A stretch of 64,000 bases of DNA from Liriodendron chinense (taxonomy: Eukaryota; Streptophyta; Magnoliopsida; Magnoliales; Magnoliaceae), in NCBI GenBank assembly GCA_003013855.2, contig PVNU02000868.1, positions 2,474,501-2,538,500 on the forward strand. The letters run 5' to 3'. A program made the position numbers and the translations under genes. Below are positions 45,551 to 56,779 of the stretch, in pieces. The notes below the pieces were generated by a model. The model was not told the DNA's origin. It made no database searches and worked only from the letters and a program-made list of their open reading frames with translations. Numbering within the stretch: the stretch's first letter is position 1; each line of letters opens with the position of its first letter.

Positions 45551-47016
45551 CTTATCAAGGCTGAATTTTAGCTTGTATCTTGATAGATTGTGTGACAAAA
45601 CTAAGCTCATTGGAGCCAAGTCTTATACAGCAAGCCCAGATATGAGTTCAGTCAACTGACTTCTAACCCCCCTCATCAGCTCCATTACAGTATTGTTGTG
45701 AAGACATTCTATTTCCTGCAAGGGGCAAAAAAGAAGCAATTAATCACAATGTAATAAAATAACCAAAGATCCCATATGGTTTTCAAATAACGGAATGCTT
45801 TCAGTAAACTGTTCGTTGACTGACCAATTTTTCTTTTCTCACTTTTCCTAGCTTTGAATCAGCAACAGCTAACGTTTCTCCTTCACAGTGAGTACGCAGA
45901 AATTTACGAAGACCCTTGCTAAGCTTGCTATCAATCAGTAAAGTAGCTACTGATAAGGTTTCTGAGGTGTTCTCAAACTTGGTAAAAGCTTTCAGCTTCA
46001 CTACCTGATGTTGATGAAACAATAAAAGCATATTAGATTCCGAAGAAAAGAGCAAACAAAATTTTGAGAAACAGACATGAAATAACAGAGAACTGGGGCC
46101 AGAAAAGGGTCTGCTGGTCTGTAATATCTATCACACTTCAAAAAATCCAAAGCATATGTCTAGGATTGAGAACCCTTCAGCCACTTCTCTTCGTGGCACA
46201 TGCACAAACATGGCAAATGCACACAAGATCCCTTCATCAGATGAACCCTATTACCTGACCCAAAATCAAGCAAGTTTGCCCATCAGGAAATCTGTTAACA
46301 AATGCAAGCAAGCTGACCATTTATCATAAACATCTTGCCTACATGATGAGACTGGATTGATTTCTGGGTCAGTGCATTCTTGGTGGGACCTACCTCATGA
46401 ATGGCTTGGATCTAGCACATAGCAGCAATGAGGATCGAAAATCCTATGGTTCATACATATATCCTTAGCAGGGCTTGTAAGACTTAGCAAATGTTCTAAT
46501 AGAATTTAAATATCTATAAAGAAGCCAAGCTTTACAATATTCATCCAAATTTATTGGTTTCTCAAGATATAAACTCTACTTATGGTATATATCTCCATAG
46601 TTACACTTCTCAAAAAATGATTAACTACAACAAAAACTAATCTTATATAATAACATAGGAAATTAATTGAACTGAATAAAAGGAACGTTTAAATGCAATA
46701 ACCAGCAGCATAAAGATAGTATATCTGACCTGTCTAGTTGATTCAGATGTAGCAAAATCCTTCCACAAGTCCTGCAACATGTTACAAATAATGAGAAACC
46801 CTTTAGATGCAATCAATACCAAATTGCGCAACAACATCCGTTGCAATGATTGCAAAATTGGACAACCCATGCATAGAAATCAATTATTTGGAAAATAATT
46901 AAGAAACAAAGAAAAAAAAAGCAGAATGGTTGCATACCTCAACTTTTGAAAGCTTCCTCTCATCTAACTGCTTTGAATAGGGAAAATCTCGCAAGGGTTT
47001 CGAATAGCACGAGCAT
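45551..47016 (-). pseudogene. NOP58: Captured 5' fragment of NOP58 (nucleolar box C/D snoRNP protein)
   Basis: NOP58 is a core protein of box C/D snoRNPs guiding rRNA 2'-O-methylation. Four exons with their introns are retained. Exon 1 is 46938-47016 (MLVLFETLARFSLFKA, then DERKLSKVE after a one-base insertion). Exon 2 is 46730-46771 (DLWKDFATSESTRQ). Exon 3 is 45825-46004 (VVKLKAFTKFENTSETLS, LIDSKLSKGLRKFLRTHC, LAVADSKLGKVRKEKL). Exon 4 is 45551-45715 (EIECLHNNTVMELMRGVRSQ, LTELISGLAV, stop, DLAPMSLVLSHNLSRYKLKF). All donors and acceptors are GT/AG. About 155 codons of roughly 500 are present; the Nop domain and C-terminus are missing. It lies wholly within CACTA-1 and in the orientation of the transposase genes, so it is transduplicated host sequence and not a functional copy. 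Confidence 0.93.
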
Positions 47017-47640
47017 GTTAGAAAGATAAAACCTCAAACAGTTGACATAATTTACTAGTAACCTTTTTTTTTTAATGTCCACATCAAGGCCTATCAAGAG
47101 AATGATCTGGACTATTGAACTATTGAAACATGCCATGAACAGGGCACTAGACAAGGGCAAAAAAACTGGCAAGAGTCTGAAAGGCCTAAAGTAATCTCAC
47201 AAGAGAGTTTAAAAAAACATTAACATGCCAGTGAAAAGAAGCCAGCAAATATACAAATCCTATAACCAGTGAAATGTAAAAAAATATTAATATGCATGTG
47301 ACAGATCACACACAGATGAATCCCAACAAAAAACCACCCATTGATTCTTTGGCCCCTTCAATTGGGATCCCTTAGCCTTGGGTGTATCCCTATGAGTGGA
47401 TACCGAGGTATACCAACAATCCACAACCACCATCCTCCACAAGTACCAACAATCCACAACCACATTCTTCGCAAGTACCAGAGAGTACAATCAACTTACA
47501 ATATACCATCAACCACAAGCCATAATCCACAACGAACAATCCGAGATCCACAATCAATACACAGGATAAAATGTAAGAAATAAACAAGTACAAAACCAAT
47601 ACGTAAGATATAAGAATGTAAAAGCAAACCAGAAAGTATT
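47017..47640. other. CACTA-1 interior between the captured gene and TnpA
   Basis: May contain NOP58 5' flank. About 47424-47560 is a further copy of the ccacaaccaccatcctccac/agtacaatcaacttacaata repeat seen at the left end. No protein. Confidence 0.6.
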
Positions 47641-47649
47641 ACTCATGTT

Positions 47650-49535
47650 ATAAATATATAAAAAAAATATAAAAAAATGCACTAGTGTTCGTTGTATGCC
47701 AAGCATATGCAAAAGGTATTTCATAACAAATCGACATGAATCTAAGCCACATAAGCACCTCTCCTATACCTACACTAGCAAACGTCATCCCTTCATTATT
47801 TTTAGGATCATGCAGCTCTACATTCTTATCAAAGATGTCATCGAGGCATATAGTATAATAATTTAGATCCTGAACTTTAGACTCCACCACCACTCCAATT
47901 GCGTAGGTCTTGGTGCATCGTGTATTCTTTAGAAGACACCTACATCCAATTGCATCATCAGGAGAGGGATATGAAGATGGAGCTGGTGCCTTGCCCGCTC
48001 GCCTCTTTTGAGCATTCGCATCACTCGTTTCCTGTTGCCACGCAAAAATTATGAAATTAAATTACAACTGCTGGAAAATTAAATTTCCAACTTATGTAAA
48101 AGTACGAGTTAGAAAGTACGAGTCATACTCTGCTAGGCTGTGGGATCTGCTGAGAGGATGGCTGTGGGATCGAATGAGAGGAAGCCGACGCATTCGACTG
48201 CGGCATCGAGCTCGCTTACTTCATCGAGCTCATCTGCTGTATAAGCACCTGCATTTGTTCATTGAGATTGGAGATCTGACTCTTCATAACATTAAACTGA
48301 CCCCGGAGAGGAGTCGTATAATGCAGTGACATCTTGGAGACGCCTGCATCCATTCCTCGAACACGGCCTCTCTTATCTTTCCCATATACCTAATTAATAA
48401 TTAATAATATCTTATTAGAATATGTATAAATTAGAAATAACAAACGCTATAAATTAAGTAACGTATATATACCATTGAGACAGCATCATGCTCTATATCT
48501 CGCTGTCCAAAAGTAGGATCTTCCGTAATGATATTTCTTATTTGGGACTACAATATAAAACAACAAATCATAAATATTATAAATTGATTTTAAACTAAGA
48601 AATATATTTATTACAATTAAGATCACTCACAATTGCCTGTGTCGATTCAGGCGTCAAAGCGCTTCCATCAAACCTTGTATGACATTCAATGAATAGTTCG
48701 GTCCTAGTGATCGGACGACTATCTGTCTTGCGCTTCTTTTGTGAAATAGAAATATAAGCTTAGCTTATTTCAAAGTAACCTAAATTTTTGTTACATAATT
48801 AACCAAAGTAACTTATATTTTAAACATAATTTACCAATTCTTCCACTGTTCTCGCCACACCCTTCCTGCCTGTGGTGTGTGGGTTTGTCATATGATGACG
48901 CATTTCCGTAAAATGCTCACTCAAGTTCTTCGCATCAACAGTCGACCTCCAGTCGACATATTTTTCCCAATCTTCTTGTTTGACCCACTTATTGCGTTTA
49001 TTTGATTTTCGCTCTGAGTCCGTCGAATCGGTCTCGAAGTAATCCTGACCAAGTCGATATTTCCAGTTCCTCCATGCAGACTCAACTTTTCTCAAATAAT
49101 AAACACGATTTTCAACATCCACCTCATATCGGTTCTGCAAACATCATTATAAATATAAGTTACAATTTTAGATCCAATTAAATGACTTAAAGAATCAAGA
49201 TGAGTCCTTGAGGTATACCTGAACCAACTGCCAAATCAAATCAAGCACCTGCTGGGGTACCTCCGTCCATGAACGGTACATGGGGGACACATTTTGCATC
49301 GCAAAGTGACCAATATTTGTGGAAAAATCAACCGCATTGGGGCCAATGCACTGTCCACTATCATTGAACTCCAACCGAAGTCGACCCAAATTAAATGGAG
49401 CATGGATGATAAATGGGAGCTGTGTTCAGACTGGGAAGCAGATGGAGTATGTGTGGGCTGCTCATCCAGTCCACGAGCATCCTCATGTGAATCAGATCTG
49501 TTCTCCTCTGACTTTGACATGGTGCCTATATTCAC
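47650..49535 (-). pseudogene. CACTA-1 TnpA-like protein (plant En/Spm transposase, PF03004-type)
   Basis: The accessory DNA-binding protein of En/Spm elements, which binds subterminal repeats. Minus-strand pieces: MSKSEENRSDSHEDARG (about 49520); GRLRLEFNDSGQCIGPNAVD and PMYRSWTEVPQQVLDLIWQ (49389-49195); RYEVDVENRVYYLRKVESAW, WKYRLGQDYF, WEKYVDWRST and TGRKGVARTVEEL (49140-48820); TRTELFIECHTRFDGSALTP (about 48700); VYGKDKRGRVRGMDAGVSKM and NLNEQMQVLIQQM (coiled coil, about 48390-48225); a C-terminal CRCLLKNTRCTKTYAIGVVV and YYTICLDDIFDKNVELHD (about 47930-47800). Introns separate most blocks. A frame change at about 49390-49440 and a stop near 48224 suggest decay, though the last could be an intron boundary. 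The family assignment rests on the motif order. Confidence 0.8.
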
Positions 49536-49810
49536 ATAATATCATTCAAAGAACTCTTAAGAAATCTCAAGCATCATAAATGTATAAATTGAAATGAATC
49601 CATTAAATAACATATGAAACGAATAAATTGAAACTTCAAGCATCATAAGTTTAGACCATACGTGGAATGAATCCATGATACCTTAATTTTCCTCATCATC
49701 AGAAATGATATCCTCTTGTAGTGTTGTTAAAGCGGATGCGTTCATCCTTGCCGCAAAGACTAATGGATCTTCATAAGCATCTACATCACAGTTCAATTTC
49801 TTTGGACTTT

Positions 49811-51365
49811 CTAACACAACATGTTAATCATTCCTAGTGTGATCCTTGTAATAAAAGACTTAAGTTGCTTGTGATGCAAGAATAAAAGCTCATTATCTTC
49901 TTTATCATTTCTCATTAATCTATTTAGATTAACATATATCAAATTCGTTTCTGGATCAACGAAAAATCCATTGGAGTTTTCAATGCGCACCCAATCGCAA
50001 TAGAAAACTGTTATCTTGAAGTCAATGTAGTCCAGTTCAATGATCTGTTTGAAAATGCCATAATAAGTGACTTCTTCATCCATAAGATTGATATCCCTAG
50101 CACTTGACCTGAAACTAGTCACTGCCTTCATTGAGACACCAAAGTTTTGGGTTGACAAGTTCTTTTCGTAATCCTTTGTATAAAAAAACATATCCATTTT
50201 CCGCATATGCAGTTGTATGAAATCGCATTAACGTTCAGGGTCGTCAGCAAGCCTCTTAATGATAGAGGGAGTGAAATTATTTTGTAATTGTTGTCTAACC
50301 CAAGGGACATAATCCATTGGCTTTGCTAATCGTGAACCTAACCTTTCGATTTTGAACTCGTGATGTGTGGGTTTGGAGATTAAAATTTGAGATGTATTCA
50401 TCGTATTTCCTACAAAAGATAAATTAATACGCTTTAAATACAAATAATTACTCGTGCAAATGTGTGAATCAATAGTGCTTACAGATATTGGATTTAACGT
50501 ACTTCTCCTAGTTGGAATTATCTTTCGATTAACGTAGTACCCATTTGCGCACTTGCTGGTACTGTACGGGAGTAAGTACATAAGGCTTCCCATTCTCATC
50601 GATAGGGTAGTGGTCATCAGCATCGGTGTCATCCATGAATGTTCCTCGTTCGTGTCGATGACTTCCTAATGCACGTTGATCACTCGGCATGTAATGCATG
50701 GAAAACAAGGTTGCTTCTTCCATCATATAACACTCTGCGATAGAACCCTCTGGGAATGTCTGATTCACTACGTATCGTTTGTATCTTTTCATCATCCTGA
50801 AATAAGTGTTTTAACTTAAATTTTCATATTTAACGAAATACCTAAAATAATAGATAATTTTCACAAGAATTTTATTGAATTACCGCTCAAAATGATACAT
50901 CCACCGATATCTAATAGGTCTGCACACAAGCGCTTCCTCCGCCAAGTGCACAAGGAGATGTACCATCGAAACGAAAAATGTTGGAGGAAAGTACTTCTCA
51001 AATATACACACTACTTCCACAATGTGATGTTTTTGTCTCTGCAGCTCTAGACGGTTGATAATCTTCGAGCATAAAATATTAAAAAATATCGACAGTTGTC
51101 GAATGGCAGCATGTAATGGCCTCTATTGCCTTTCTTTAAACGCGTGCATTAGCAACACCGGCAGTAGTTGTTGCATAAGAATATGGTAATCATGTGACTT
51201 CAGGTTTTTCAATTGTAGTTCTTGCAAGTTCATGTTATATTTCCAACTTGAGCTATAACCCACCGGAACTTTCAAGTCATACAACGTTTTACATATTAAT
51301 TATTTCTCCTCCCGAGATAGTTCATAAGGAGCTTTAGGTAAAATCTGTTTAACGTCATCTGGCCA
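49811..51365 (-). pseudogene. CACTA-1 TnpD-like transposase, C-terminal half only (DUF4218/DUF4216)
   Basis: The catalytic TnpD/TNP2 transposase of CACTA elements cuts the ends. Present here: the DUF4218-like part (51365-50885: WPDDVKQILPKAPYELSREE, NLKSHDYHILMQQLLPVLL, FEKYFPPTFFVSMVHLLVHL, RPIRYRWMYHFER) with two in-frame stops; an exon at 50795-50529 (RYVVNQTFPEGSIAECYMME); and the DUF4216-like part ending at 49811 (VSMKAVTSFRSSARD, YYGIFKQIIELDYIDFKITV, FYCDWVRIE, NLIYVNLNR). The N-terminal catalytic domain (PF02992) is missing: family-M sequence begins at about 51370 where it should be. This element cannot encode its own active transposase. Confidence 0.85.
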
Positions 51366-51840
51366 CTGTAATTTTTATTTCACATCCAACCTCTTAATTA
51401 GGTCATACAGACTTGGATGTAGGGGAAAAACAAATATCAGCTTGATCCAAAACTTTCGTAGCCCCTACGAAGCTTTTAATGGTGGGCGTCCAATTAACAT
51501 TGTTTCCTGTGATGTGGTCCACCTGAGATTTGGATCTACCTCAGTTTTGGACTCGTACCATAAAATGATCTGGAAAAATGTATGGATGACGTGGATGAAA
51601 CACATACATCATGGTAGAACCACATAAATGGTACACCTGAGACAGGCAATTTGGAATTTTTAATGGTGAGGCACTAAATTATATACCATTATTTCTTATG
51701 ATGTGGTCCACTTTAAATTTGGATCTATCTCAATTTTGGGCTCATACCATAAAATAATTTGAAAAAATGTATGGACGGTGTGGATGAAACACATACATCA
51801 TGGTAGGGCCCATAGAGCATCGATCAGTACTAACTAGTGG
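51366..51840. repeat. Two family-M right-half fragments inside CACTA-1
   Basis: The first (51366-51612) ends aaacacatacatcatggtag. The second (about 51645-51815) repeats gatgtggtccactttaaatt and ends cacatacatcatggtagggc. They replace the 5' part of the transposase gene. Confidence 0.75.
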
Positions 51841-52650
51841 CTAGTCAGGGTCACTAGCCAATCCATGCACACTACTTTAACCGTATGAGTCCAAGTTGAT
51901 ATATTTTATGTATATTTATCCTGTTCATTTGTTCTTAAATATCATTTTATGATGCCATACCAAATCTTAAGACTTAAAATCCAAATCTCAATAGCTAAAT
52001 TAGAGTTTAGGGTCCAATGACTGCACATTTCTTGGATTTTCATGAGGTCAGCAAGTCGCAGTGCAATTTTGAACAAAACATTTGGATCAATTTAGAATTC
52101 TGATCCAGTTACTTTATTCTACTCATCAATATCTTCGATTTGACTAGTCACTCACCTTGATCGGATTTCGAATGAAAAAGATATTAGGCGGACAAAATTA
52201 ATCAACAATATGATGGTCATATCTTGCAATCCAACAGTTAGATTTGACTAAAATTTAATCTAAACGTCTGAAGTCATTTACACTTCAATCTTGACCGATC
52301 AGATTGTCCAAAATTTGCCTAGATCTAGACAAACTGATCGTGCCCATTTAAAGAGTGTTTTGGACGGATCTAATTCGTTTCATGTCAAATTGGGCTGAAT
52401 TTTGTTCTATATCCTATTTATCACTTTCCAAATATATCTGACCGTTCAAATCAACTTTAGGTTTTCCTGATCATAGAATTTGATCAATTTCATCATTATA
52501 AGTTATTCTTGTAATTACACATCATTATACTTAGGCCATCATTTTTGGTACAAGTGAACTTGTGGGTATACATAAACCAATATGATAGGCAGGTAACTCA
52601 ATGACTGTAATTTTTTATTTTCAACCATTCAATAAATGTCCACTAGTAAA
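51841..52650. other. CACTA-1 interior, nothing recognised
   Basis: AT-rich sequence without a recognisable protein or repeat. Confidence 0.45.
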
Positions 52651-53265
52651 TTTTGTCCACTCATTTCAAATTTCTCAATTTTTTTCAATCTCAAAAAATT
52701 ATTTTTAAATATTTTTTTTCAAACTTGTCAATTTTTTTAAAAAGCTTAATTTTTTTCTTCAAAATCTCAATCTTTTTTAAAATCTTAATTGTTTTTTTTT
52801 TTCAAACTTATCAAAAAACTGTTTTTTTTTTCAAAATTATTAATTCTATTCAAACATATCAATTTTTTCAAGATGTAATTTTTTTAAATGTTTTTTTTAT
52901 TTCAATTGTTTTTTTCAGAATCTATTTTTTTTCAAACATTGCAAAAAAATTTCCCAACTTTTAAACTTTTTCTTTTCTCAAAATCACAATTTTTTTAAAT
53001 ATGCAATTTTCTTATTCAAAATGTTAATTTTTGTGTCAAAACCCCAGTGATTTTTTTAAATCTTAATGTTCTTGTAAAATCTCAATTTTCTCAAATATTG
53101 CCCATTTTCATTTTTCAAAATCCTAGTTTTTTTTTTTTAATGTTAGATATTTTGTTTTTCAAAATCTTAATTTTTCTAAATATTGATAAATTTTCTTTCA
53201 AATTTTTAAACTTCTTTTTTCAAAATCATAATTTTTTTTGGAAAAGGGATTTTAAAAAATTGGAA
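52651..53265. repeat. T-rich tttttcaaaatctcaa array in CACTA-1
   Basis: Degenerate tandem words ttttttcaaaatc(t/a)caattttt and tttcaaacttctcaa, ending directly before the right subterminal repeats. Reading frames across it are low-complexity Phe/Ile/Leu artefacts. The same array type occurs at the right side of CACTA-2. Confidence 0.85.
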
Positions 53266-53269
53266 ATTT

Positions 53270-53640
53270 TATGGATTTTCGAGAATTCAACGGTTCTAGA
53301 TCGTTGACGTTTTCCCCGTGACTTTCATAATTCGACAGTGACGTTTTCCCCGGACGTTTTCCCCATGACGGTCGTTTAAGGCACTATATTCGACAGTTTT
53401 AGACCGTCGAATTTTTTTGCGCTAATTCGACGGTCATTAACAGTCGAATTGTAGGCCATAAATTTGACGACAACTGTCGAATTTTTTCGCGCGTTAATTT
53501 TGACTGCGATAATTAGTAGCAGCCGAATGTCCTAAATTCGACGGTCGTAGACTGTCGATTGGTTCCACGCTAGTAAATTCGACGGTTCTGGAAGGACCGT
53601 CGAATTGCGTAGTCAAATTTAGCGCTTTTTCCCTGTAATG
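53270..53640. repeat. CACTA-1 right subterminal repeats and terminus
   Basis: Alternating ttcgacggtc and gaccgtcgaa-type units (for example attcgacggtcattaacagtcg, split) up to the inverted terminus agcgctttttccctgtaatg. Confidence 0.8.
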
Positions 53641-53643
53641 AAA

Positions 53644-54096
53644 ATAGGTCCAACCTACAATTGGATCCATCTGTTTGTTGGATTCCATTATGGATTGATT
53701 TTGGTTAGAAAGAATCAGTTTTACTAAGTGATCCTAATCATTCCATCCTTAACTAGGAAAATAGATGGTTATAAAAAAAATTTGCTGACTTATGGACGGC
53801 TTAGATCTTCCCTCGTGGAATGTTCATTCCCGAGCATGATCCGAACTTTCCACCCCTTTTCTAGTGGTAGCAGTGAAGGAATAGGTATGTTAACCTGATC
53901 ATCCTACCCTTCATTGTTGGACCATATGTCATGTGGGCCCCACCTTCGATATAGCTATCCATTATGTTGGGCGACCCTTGATATGGATTGTCCATTATAT
54001 GAGGAAATGAGAGAAAAAAAAAGTTAAAAAGTTGAAAAATAAAAATAAAAGTAATAAATTTTTATTATGGTTAAGTTAATTTTGAAGGGATGCTTA
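53644..54096. other. Intergenic, no gene recognised
   Basis: AT-rich. Nothing recognised beyond a GTGGGCC-type fragment at about 53930. Confidence 0.45.
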
Positions 54097-55154
54097 GGGC
54101 CCGTTTGGATACCACCAAATAAGTTGCTTTTCTTGCTGATCGGAGTAGTTAAGTAACTTATTTGAGATAAGTTAGTTCGGTTAATAAATAATGATTATTA
54201 CTTATTTGCTGAAAATCAGTTTAGTATTTCATAATTTTTATTTTGCTCTTTTACTTTTTCACCACCAACTAAAACAACCATAGCGGTAAACACTGTTGAT
54301 TTTCGTGGACAACTGCCCAACCCACGTTGACCATCCAGCTTGATGGGCCCACTGTGATATATTTTATCTGCACCGTCGTGGGGCTAGCATGTGAGGCAGA
54401 TTTCAACCGCAGGTGGACCCCACATCAGGAAGCAACAGTGATAATGATGACATTGTTGAAACCTCCCTGGGTCCAACGTGATGTGTTTTACTCATGCCAT
54501 TCATCTGTTTTTCCAACTAGTTTTGAGTGGCCCACTAGGTAGTGGGGTCATATGTTGTACACATGAAATCCACACCATCCACCCTTGTTGGTCCATCCTA
54601 AAAATGAAATGAAATCCAATCTCAAATAGACTATGCCTCACAAAACAATTTTCATTGACGCCCACCATTGGTCGACCCTAATGATGAGTGGCCCATATCC
54701 AAGGCAGGCCCTACATGATGGATGGCCCACATTAGAGGCGGGCCCCACATTTGGGACGATCCACATTAAAGGTGGCTCCACATGATGGGCAGTGGATATT
54801 GATGATTGGCCCACTTGATGGATGACCAACATCAAAGGCGGGCCCTACATAAAGAACGGTGCAAATGGCCCACATCCAAGGTGGGCCCCACATGATGTAC
54901 TTACTGCCCACATCAAAGGCGGGGCCCACACAATGAACAATCCACACCAAAGGTTGGCCCCAAATGATGGATGGTGGATGTGCAGGGACCAAACAGACTT
55001 GAGGAATGATGTTGGAAACAAACACATGCTTTTTCTACTCTTTATAAGCATATTGTTTACCGAACATACTTATTTGCTAATTAACTAGAAACCAAGATCA
55101 GTTACTTATCTAATAAGTAGCTTATCTTAAGTAACTTATAAGCCAAACGGGCCC
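54097..55154. mobile_element. PIF/Harbinger-like non-autonomous element with TTA duplication
   Basis: The ends GGGCCCGTTTGG ... ccaaacgggccc are inverted, flanked by TTA (54094-54096 and 55155-55157), the 3-bp target of PIF/Harbinger (Tourist) elements. The outer parts (aagttgcttttc / gaaccaagatcagttactta, aagtaactta) are also mirrored. The middle (54326-54985) is an insertion of GGCCCAC-type sequence including a minisatellite. No transposase. Confidence 0.75.
54650..54985. repeat. ~34-bp minisatellite (ggcccacatcaaaggcgggc)
   Basis: About nine degenerate units of the form ggcccacatcaaaggcgggc followed by cccacatgatggat. Periodicity varies between roughly 30 and 45 bp. It is nested in the Harbinger-like element. 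Confidence 0.75.
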
Positions 55155-55157
55155 TTA

Positions 55158-55440
55158 GCAAACTAAATTTAATGGCTTATTTGTATACCACCAAATAAGT
55201 TACTAATTTTTGCTACTTATAGCAATAGATTAGTAACTTGTTTGAGATAAGTTTGGTTTAAGATCAATTCTAAATATCTTTTTTACTTAAAGTTAGGGTC
55301 CGTTTGTTAAGTTTGGAGTCTGAATTTGAAATCTGAAATCTGAAATCTGAATCTGAAGTCTAAAATCTGTTTGCTAACTGTTGTTGAAGTCTGAAAATTA
55401 AGTACGGAATCTTAAACAACCTGGTTGTTAACAAACGTCC
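55158..55440. repeat. Partial Harbinger-like copy and a second small MITE
   Basis: 55170-55260 repeats the left end of the previous element (gtataccaccaaataagtta, gtttgagataagtt). About 55296-55440 starts agggtccgtttgttaa and ends gttaacaaacg, with aatctgaaatctgaa repeats between, probably a separate MITE. Confidence 0.55.
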
Positions 55441-55734
55441 AAAATGTCTAAAATCTGTTAATTTGACACATTTGCCCTTACCTCATATTTGGAGATGTTT
55501 ACATTATAAAGGGTTTATTTTTTTATGAAATGAAAAATAAAATCATTAAGTTAACAATAATTTAATTGAAATAAATTAAAGTACTTAAAGAAACACTTCT
55601 AATCTTGTACAAAGAAGCTAGACAAATAATCAATGATGCAATGGAGAAACCGAATGATAGGTTTTTTTTTTAAAGTAAAACTTCAACGTGGCACCATAAT
55701 CCCGCCCTTCTAATTGTGTGGGATGGATATGTTG

Positions 55735-55894
55735 TGCTTTGTCGATCTACCATGATGTATTCGTTTTATATCCACTCCATCCATCCCTTTTAGCCATCTC
55801 ATTTCAAGGCATGGGCCCAAAAATGAAGTAGATCCTAATATCAAGTGGACCGCATCATAAGAAATAGTGAGACAATGGCATCCATCGGTGAAAT
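55735..55894. repeat. Family-M element, left part (interrupted by CACTA-2)
   Basis: Left arm gatctaccatgatgtattcg with ccactccatccatccctttt and the usual inner blocks up to catccatcggtgaaat. The element resumes after CACTA-2 at 63363. Confidence 0.75.
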
Positions 55895-55912
55895 CACTAT
55901 GCCAATATCGCA

Positions 55913-56175
55913 AAAAAACGACGAACTTCGTCCGTCGCATGGTCACATTGTTTTGCAAGTCGTTAATCATAAACGACGAATCAATCCGTCGGTAAATTAC
56001 AACGGATATAGTCCGTCGTTCCATAAACGACGAATATTATCCGTCGTAACCTCCAAAACGATCATCCTTCAGCAGCGGATTCTCCTCGTTCTAAAAATAA
56101 ACGACGGACTAAATTCGTCGATAATAGGAGATCTGTCAATTATACCATTATCGACGGATCTGATTCGTCGTTAAT
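55913..56175. repeat. CACTA-2 left subterminal repeats
   Basis: About nine units of acgacgaa..ttcgtcgt / gacggat..cgtcg in both orientations. Proposed transposase-binding array. Confidence 0.8.
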
Positions 56176-56379
56176 GTTTTATTATTAAAAAAAATCAGCA
56201 TGCATTTGTAACATTTTGAATTTCTCACACCTGATATCATCAAAGCAGTAAAAACCAATTCAATACATAAACCATTTCTAAGTCACACATCCATCATTTA
56301 TTGCATGAATTTCTTACATCTTGCGAACTAGGTGCGGACATCGCCAATATCCGATTACATCAGCAAAAAACTACAATCT

Positions 56380-56779
56380 TTTAATCAACAATGCAGCAGC
56401 AAAATCGTTTGAAACCCTCCAGTTAAGTTGTCTTTCTAAAACAGCTAGGCTTTTAGTTTGTATGGGGGAATTGTGGGAGGACTCCATTCGAATGAGGAAT
56501 TCCAAGCAAACCGCAAAGCAGAACCTGAAATCATGATTTTGAAAGAACTGAGCTATTGATAAAATAATGACAATGATGGAATTTACATAAATGAATAGGC
56601 GATATTCAAAACCAGACATATACCATGAACCCAAGAAATAAAATGTCATGATGATAAGCAAGCGAGTTTTTCAGATTGAATTACCTCCTGCTAAGCCAAC
56701 TGTGAAGCTATGCTATGATTGAAAAAGTAAAGGTTGTACAGCTAGTATTGTGGCAGCAATGATGTAAACTGGTGAAACT
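56380..56779 (-). pseudogene. Captured boron transporter (BOR, anion-exchanger family) fragment, two exons
   Basis: BOR proteins export borate across the plasma membrane. Upstream exon (56624 to about 56779): SPVYIIAATI at its start, a short degenerate stretch, then FNLKNSLAYHHDILFLGFM up to the donor GTATAT. Downstream exon (56524 to about 56380): acceptor ATTTCAG, then VLLCGLLGIPHSNGVLPQFP, a one-base shift, then QTKSLAVLERQLN. In intact BOR proteins these two stretches are consecutive (FNL-K-P-S-YHYD-LLLGFM joined to the LLCGL-G-PPSNGV-PQSPMHTKSL motif), so the intron is in a sensible place. Two or more frame defects are present. A fragment only. Confidence 0.85.

Larger units (their letters stand above)
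44032..53640 (-). mobile_element. CACTA-1: En/Spm-type transposon with captured NOP58 fragment
   Basis: A 9.6 kb DNA transposon. The left end GATTACGTGAAAAAGCGCTAAAT is mirrored by the right end (complement CATTACAGGGAAAAAGCGCT and AAAT). Flanks are AAA on both sides (44029-44031 and 53641-53643), the 3-bp duplication expected of CACTA elements. Both subterminal regions are packed with short cgacggtc/gaccgtcg units, again a CACTA trait. The tips read CATTA/GATTA rather than CACTA. Minus-strand coding: a TnpA-like protein (47650-49535) and the C-terminal part of a TnpD-like transposase (49811-51365). A fragment of host NOP58 lies at 45551-47016. The interior also holds family-M pieces and a T-rich array. 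Confidence 0.88.

Noticed and set aside
49700..49723. cctcttgtagtg as the missing right end of the nested CACTA terminus at 45016
   Set aside because: The match is limited to about nine bases, without the A/T-run and without subterminal repeats beside it.
52651..53310. Phe/Ile/Leu-rich frames as membrane proteins
   Set aside because: Low-complexity T-rich DNA; many overlapping frames of the same kind, no conserved starts. The same holds for 60492-62786.
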